Origin: Bacteroidota bacterium
GTDB lineage: Bacteria; Bacteroidota; Bacteroidia; Bacteroidales; Prolixibacteraceae
DNA length: 10,155 nt
Reading direction: 5' to 3'
Assembly (NCBI GenBank): GCA_030691295.1
Contig: JAUYEQ010000468.1
Coordinates: 1-10,155, forward strand
This document shows positions 6,527 through 10,155 of this stretch, one piece after another. Made by a program: the position numbers and the translations under genes. Each line of letters begins with the position of its first letter. The stretch's first letter is position 1. Below the pieces are notes generated by a model. That model was not told the origin of the DNA and ran no database searches. It was given only the letters and a program-made list of their open reading frames with translations.

Positions 6527-6663
6527 AATTTATATTTTTTTATATTTTCTGATTTTATTTTTTTGTGAAATAGTTGGATTTAAAAACTTTAGCTTTCAAA
6601 CAAACTTCAAAACAATTGGTTGTAATATTAGTTGATTTTTCAATCAATTAGCTACATTTAATT

Positions 6664-7320
6664 TTATAAAAGCCGCTTTTCTTCGGCGCTGGCTGCAATC
6701 AGTTTATCCAATCTTGAAATTCGGGTTGCTTCCTGTTTGGCGCTCATCACCCAGAAAATATTTGTTTTACGGTATGAAGGAGGCAGGGTGGAGAAAAAGT
6801 TCCACGCAACAGTATTTTCCATGAAACGGCTTTCCAATTCAGGAGACAATGTCTCCGGACGGTTTTCGTAGCTGTAAATGGCCGACCTGATTTCCAATCG
6901 CTTTTGGTAGGCAGCAAATCCGGTGGGAGTCATTTTTCCCAAACGGATCAGTTCTTCCACTTTCGCAATATTTACCGCGCTCCAGTTGCTTTTCGGGTTT
7001 CGGGGTGTGAACCGGATGCAGTAACCCTCCTCATCAACTGACCGCCGGACACCGTCAATCCAGCCAAAACAAAGCGCTACGTCAACTGATTCAGACCATG
7101 TCATGCTTGGTCTTTTTGTACCAACTTTGTAGTAGCCAACAATCAATTCTTTTTCAGTCTGATGGTTTTCTTCCAGCCATTTTCTGAACTCACCGGTATT
7201 TGCGAAAAAAATCGGAGCCATTTTCTTATGTAACTTCTTTTTGTTATCCATTTCCTTCTCGTCCGAAAGAAGGTTAAAGCTTTGTGCTCCTTTAACTCGC
7301 GGACGATTGTCGTCTTTCAT
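6664..7320 (-). CDS. YdeI/OmpD-associated (OmdA) family protein
   Basis: A 218-residue cytoplasmic protein of the YdeI/OmdA family (PF13376, bacteriocin protection or OmpD-associated). Family signatures present: PIFFANTGEFRKWLEENH at 36-53, SMTWSESVDVALCFGWIDGV at 72-91, IRFTPRNPKSNWSAVNI at 102-118, and the C-terminal FFSTLPPSYRK (175-185) and WVMSAKQEATRISRL. Homologues usually begin near the PIFFA motif. The first 33 residues here (charged, little hydrophobic) are therefore extra, and the ATG codons at 7251 or 7221 are plausible alternative starts; 7320 is simply the longest form. The exact role of the family is poorly known; it has been linked to resistance to cationic peptides and to outer-membrane protein changes. 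It follows the small membrane protein gene by 89 bp, a gap that is itself repeat-like. Confidence 0.9.
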   Translation of the reverse strand: MKDDNRPRVKGAQSFNLLSDEKEMDNKKKLHKKMAPIFFANTGEFRKWLEENHQTEKELIVGYYKVGTKRPSMTWSESVDVALCFGWIDGVRRSVDEEGYCIRFTPRNPKSNWSAVNIAKVEELIRLGKMTPTGFAAYQKRLEIRSAIYSYENRPETLSPELESRFMENTVAWNFFSTLPPSYRKTNIFWVMSAKQEATRISRLDKLIAASAEEKRLL

Positions 7321-7409
7321 TTTATTTTTCTATAAATATTTCGCACCTCTGGTGCTGGGATCTGCCAGTTGATAGTCCAATGGACTTTTTTGTATTGAGG
7401 ACTCCGAAA
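7321..7409 (-). repeat. Possible dispersed intergenic repeat of Bacteroidota type
   Basis: The 89-base gap contains two palindromic units. AGTCCA-A-TGGACT spans 7374-7386, and GCACC-TCT-GGTGC spans 7343-7355. Read on the minus strand, the second is followed by GCGAAATATTTATAGAAAAA. From memory, this combination (a TCCATTGGA-type palindrome, then an AGAGG(T/G)GCGAAATATTTATAG word) is a common dispersed intergenic repeat in Bacteroidota genomes. It fills the gap between the stop at 7410 and the ATG at 7320 exactly. No copy-number evidence is available within this window. Confidence 0.4.
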
Positions 7410-7661
7410 CTATCGCCGTAACTTGGAATAAGCCCGATTAATCAACCAGCTTACCAGAATGAGGCCCAGACCCGCGACCAGAAATGGCATAACCATACCG
7501 ATCATCATATCCGACTTTTCGAAATTAAAAAGCAGATAGGCAAAAGCCGAAATCAGCACCAATACACCCAAATAAAGCAAGGTTTTGCTAACAATTGAAG
7601 CAAGCTTCTGATGCTTGCTGTTTTCATTTTCCTGATTTCTTAAAAATCCTTTTTCAAGCAT
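7410..7661 (-). CDS. Small two-helix membrane protein, unknown
   Basis: An 83-residue protein with a charged N-terminus (MLEKGFLRNQENENSKHQK) and two hydrophobic helices at about 27-46 (LLYLGVLVLISAFAYLLF) and 53-75 (MIGMVMPFLVAGLGLILVSWL). They are joined by a short acidic-basic loop, and the protein ends in the basic tail RAYSKLRR. Both ends should face the cytoplasm by the positive-inside rule. I do not recognise the family. It lies upstream of the YdeI-family gene in the same direction, so they may share a transcript across the 89-bp repeat-like gap. It is separated from the long HEAT/DUF1080 gene by a terminator, so it probably has its own promoter in 7662-7722; I could find only a poor TAnnTTTG-like word there. 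Confidence 0.75.
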   Translation of the reverse strand: MLEKGFLRNQENENSKHQKLASIVSKTLLYLGVLVLISAFAYLLFNFEKSDMMIGMVMPFLVAGLGLILVSWLINRAYSKLRR

Positions 7662-7722
7662 GACCTTTTATTTTTGAATTTGCAGCTAATTTACACAATA
7701 ATCGGGATTGTAGTTTTTTCAG

Positions 7723-7758
7723 AAAATAAAAAACCTCCTGCTTTTGCAAACAGGAGGT
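7723..7758 (-). terminator. Intrinsic terminator of the HEAT/DUF1080 gene
   Basis: On the minus strand ACCTCCTG (complement of 7751-7758) pairs with CAGGAGGT (complement of 7733-7740) around a 10-base loop. The tract TTTTTTATTTT (complement of 7723-7733) follows. It sits about 35 bases after the stop codon at 7793-7795 and matches a classic rho-independent terminator in that direction only. Confidence 0.88.
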
Positions 7759-7792
7759 GGTGGTTATTTGATTTACTTAGTTTGGGTGTTCT

Positions 7793-10155
7793 CTACAATT
7801 CTTTAATCCTGATATTCCTGAATTTCAGCTCAGAGCCATGCCCGAGAAATCCTATGTATCCTTTGTTGCGCAACAATCCCGGATGATCTTTGTGATCAGC
7901 CGTTCCGTTTTTGCTGGCTTCTTTCATGTTCCCTTCCAGAATTACAGTGCCGTTCAGCGTAATTTTAATGTCATCGCCTTTCACAAAAACTTCCTGAACA
8001 TTCCATTCGCCAACCGGTTTCAGGAAACCCCTTTTGGCAGCAATTATCCCGTAAACAGAACCGTGATATTGATAGTCTTCCAAATCCTTGTAAATGTCGG
8101 CAGTGTTGTCCAGAATTTGTAACTCTTTGCCAACATAAGCAGCATCGCCGGTTAACGGAGCATGAATCCCGAGACCATTGTTCGCGCCCGGAGTCAATTG
8201 AAATTCGAAACGAAAAATGAAATCGGAATATTCTCTTTCGGTAAACAAGTTTCCGTGAGCGCCTTCCCTCGGGCTTACAAGCAGCAAACCATCTTCAGCC
8301 ACGTAATCAACTTTGTTTCCAATCCAGTTGTCGAGGTTTTTCCCGTTGAACAGCAGTTTGAACCCAGCCGATTCTTCTTCTGCACTTAATTTCACCTCAT
8401 CCGTATTCAGCTCTTTTACAAAAATATTCCTGAAAGCCAGATCGGTTCCGTGAGCCTGCAATTCGATGGCTTCGGTTTTGAAAATCGGCATCGAACGGTC
8501 CCAGTAGTTTTCCAGAATCACATTATCGACCACCAATATGCCGTTCAGGAAAACAGATACACGTTCGCCCACCATTTTGATGCGAAACGTATTCCAGTCG
8601 CCAATGGCATTGTCAGCCAGAACCAGCGGTTTGCTTGGGTTCTTCTGGTTGTTGTACAAACCGCCCGAACCGACCTGCGCACCCACATCAACGCGCGAAG
8701 TATCCCAAATCTGAACCTGTGGCGTACCACGAAGGTAAATTCCGCTGTCGCCATGTTTACTAATCTTCCAGTCAACGATCATTTCGAAATCGCCGTACAT
8801 TTTCTTTGTGCAAAGGTTGTCGCCTTCACCACTGAAATAAATGGCACCATCCTTTACCGACCAGTTGGTCAGCATTTTGGCATCCGCTTCAAGTTGTGCT
8901 TTGGCCAGTTCCTCCGGTTTCATTTTGGCGCGGGCAATCGGGTTCTTCACCAATCCATGCCAGCCGGTCAAATCCTTTCCGTAGAAAATGCTCACATAGC
9001 CTTTCTCTTTCGGCATTTTTCCGAGGTATTCGCGTACATCAATCACATCGTACTGGCTATCAGGCCCAGTCATTTTTCCCATAACTTTGGTCAAAACCTC
9101 TGTTACGAAATCACCGGTAAGGCCATTTTTCTTTCCTGAGGAAGGCAATGCAAGAAACTTGACCACGCCCGCCGCAGAGGCTCCCAATTGTTGATCATCA
9201 AGATATTCAGAAACAAAAACGAGCGAAAGGAAAGTTTTTACATTTCGTGCAGCCTGAATCACCTGCATTTTTTCTCCGGAAGTTAAACATTCTGGCATCA
9301 GTTTCCGAATCATCAGCAATTTCTGATCATCGGGTAAATTAGAATCGAGCGTGATCCTGAGGTCAGATCTCAGCGCATTCATGCGGAACGATTTCATTTC
9401 AGGATTGGTAAAAGCAGCAAACAAATGAGGTGCAGCCGATGCGTCATTCCAGTTCGATAGTGAAACGAATGCAGCTTCCTGCTCAGCCTGAGTTCCAGTT
9501 TTCAACAGGCCAACAACTTTTTTCAATGCTTTCGGATCATTTAGTGAGGACAAAACCGGAATGAGTTTATCGCTCATTTCGCTGCTTTGAATTTCTTTCA
9601 GTACCAAATTTGCATCGGGTTTTGTGGATCCTGAATAAATGGCAATCAGTGCTTTCTGGATATTTTTAACCGATTCTTTATCTTCAGTATTCTTGAGCAA
9701 AGCAATTAACTCCGAAGCATTTTCGGCTTTCGAAACTTTTTCGAGGGCGGCAAATGCAACTGCTCTTAAGGAGGCATTTCCGGAATTGCAATGGTTAATA
9801 ATTTGAGCAAAACCATCAGTAGCCCTTCTCTCTCCCAAAACTTTTATCAATACCTTTTTCCCGGCATCATTCATCCCATCAAGCTGAGCGATCAATAAAC
9901 CGCATTCCTTAACTGAGCAGGTATTGAGCAATGCCAGTTCAATTTCAGCCTGTTCATTATCGCTGTTGGCAATTTTTAGTTGTTCGATTAAAACCGGTAC
10001 TGCCTTTTGTTTCTGATTAACGGCCAAGGATCGGATGGCTTCGAGCCTTACCGCTTCTTCTCCGGAAGACAAACCTGTTAGAATGGCATTCTGAAGGACT
10101 TCACTTTCAGGTCGATTGGCCAGAAAATGCAGGATTTCAGCCTGCGTTTCGGCAG
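7793..10155 (-). CDS. HEAT-repeat protein with two DUF1080 (3-keto-disaccharide hydrolase) domains, 5' end outside the window
   Basis: The frame is open to the right edge, so the gene is partial: 786 residues are visible, with no start codon. The TTG at 10072 is not a convincing start because similar helical sequence continues upstream. Residues 1 to about 340 are helical, with HEAT-like repeats (AVRLEAIRSLAV, SLRAVAFAALEKV, ALKKVVGLLKTG, EQEAAFVSLSNW). Two tandem jelly-roll domains of PF06439 follow. Domain one (about 385-581) has SIFYGKDLTGWHG, a charged helical insert, SGIYLRG, QVQIWD and GSGGLY. Domain two (about 596-786) has FKLLFNGKNLDNWIG, NNGLGIHAP, KELQILD, HGSVYGI and EWNVQEV. Members of this family act on 3-keto-glycosides, as hydrolases or lyases, in Bacteroidota sugar breakdown. 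The N-terminal signal or partner domain is not visible. The gene ends IKEL and has its own terminator. Confidence 0.9.
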   Translation of the reverse strand, partial: AETQAEILHFLANRPESEVLQNAILTGLSSGEEAVRLEAIRSLAVNQKQKAVPVLIEQLKIANSDNEQAEIELALLNTCSVKECGLLIAQLDGMNDAGKKVLIKVLGERRATDGFAQIINHCNSGNASLRAVAFAALEKVSKAENASELIALLKNTEDKESVKNIQKALIAIYSGSTKPDANLVLKEIQSSEMSDKLIPVLSSLNDPKALKKVVGLLKTGTQAEQEAAFVSLSNWNDASAAPHLFAAFTNPEMKSFRMNALRSDLRITLDSNLPDDQKLLMIRKLMPECLTSGEKMQVIQAARNVKTFLSLVFVSEYLDDQQLGASAAGVVKFLALPSSGKKNGLTGDFVTEVLTKVMGKMTGPDSQYDVIDVREYLGKMPKEKGYVSIFYGKDLTGWHGLVKNPIARAKMKPEELAKAQLEADAKMLTNWSVKDGAIYFSGEGDNLCTKKMYGDFEMIVDWKISKHGDSGIYLRGTPQVQIWDTSRVDVGAQVGSGGLYNNQKNPSKPLVLADNAIGDWNTFRIKMVGERVSVFLNGILVVDNVILENYWDRSMPIFKTEAIELQAHGTDLAFRNIFVKELNTDEVKLSAEEESAGFKLLFNGKNLDNWIGNKVDYVAEDGLLLVSPREGAHGNLFTEREYSDFIFRFEFQLTPGANNGLGIHAPLTGDAAYVGKELQILDNTADIYKDLEDYQYHGSVYGIIAAKRGFLKPVGEWNVQEVFVKGDDIKITLNGTVILEGNMKEASKNGTADHKDHPGLLRNKGYIGFLGHGSELKFRNIRIKEL

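Noticed and set aside
6632..6647. Hairpin TTGATT-TTTC-AATCAA after the YdeI-family gene
   Set aside because: The stem is short and AT-rich, and no T-run follows in the direction of the gene, so I do not call it a terminator.
7374..7390. AGTCCAATGGACT followed by a T-run, like a terminator
   Set aside because: The T-run is on the + strand, while all nearby genes run on the minus strand, so it would not end any of them.
8450..9139. Long open frame on the + strand (229 codons)
   Set aside because: It lies opposite the DUF1080 gene, whose domains are clearly recognisable; the antisense frame shows no domain and is a shadow.
1..10155. CRISPR array, tRNA, rRNA, transposase, toxin-antitoxin or defence genes
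   Set aside because: Both strands were read for these; no regularly spaced repeats, cloverleaf, or matching protein motifs were found.

Overview
The window looks like the chromosome of a Bacteroidota species. The signs are a LytS-type histidine kinase with a LytTR response regulator, a TTG-N20-TAnnTTTG promoter of the Bacteroidota sigma factor, no Shine-Dalgarno sites before most starts, many lipoproteins and small secreted beta-barrel proteins, and a HEAT-repeat/DUF1080 (3-keto-disaccharide hydrolase) protein. A member of Marinilabiliales (Prolixibacteraceae-like) is my guess from style; the sequence does not prove it.

Layout. Positions 1-3158 hold a signalling block. It has the 3' end of an unknown protein gene, a six-segment membrane histidine kinase 6 bp behind it, an endonuclease III-family gene on the opposite strand that converges on the kinase with a 5 bp gap, and then a LytTR response regulator. 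The kinase and regulator look like a natural pair, but the DNA-repair gene separates them. Positions 3159-3593 are non-coding and AT-rich, except for a GC-rich element closed by 11-bp perfect inverted repeats and a smaller nested hairpin just before the next gene.

Positions 3594-5751 hold three tightly spaced + strand genes for exported proteins: a lipoprotein with a possible surface-export signal, and two small beta-barrel-like proteins. Their base composition is clearly lower in G+C than the flanks, which suggests a transferred or fast-evolving module. The last gene carries a 31-residue tail after its final beta strand, and one missing T in a run of five would explain it. A strong bidirectional terminator ends the block.

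Positions 5819-10155 are all on the minus strand. In transcription order they are: a long partial protein with HEAT-like repeats and two DUF1080 domains, closed by its own terminator; a two-helix small membrane protein; an 89-bp spacer that resembles a dispersed Bacteroidota intergenic repeat; a YdeI/OmdA-family protein; and a lipoprotein with two OB-like modules.

I see no tRNA, rRNA, CRISPR array, transposase or phage gene. The best candidates for something undescribed are the 3159-5751 region (structured GC-rich element plus secreted three-gene module) and the split two-component pair. The rest is ordinary housekeeping or accessory content.
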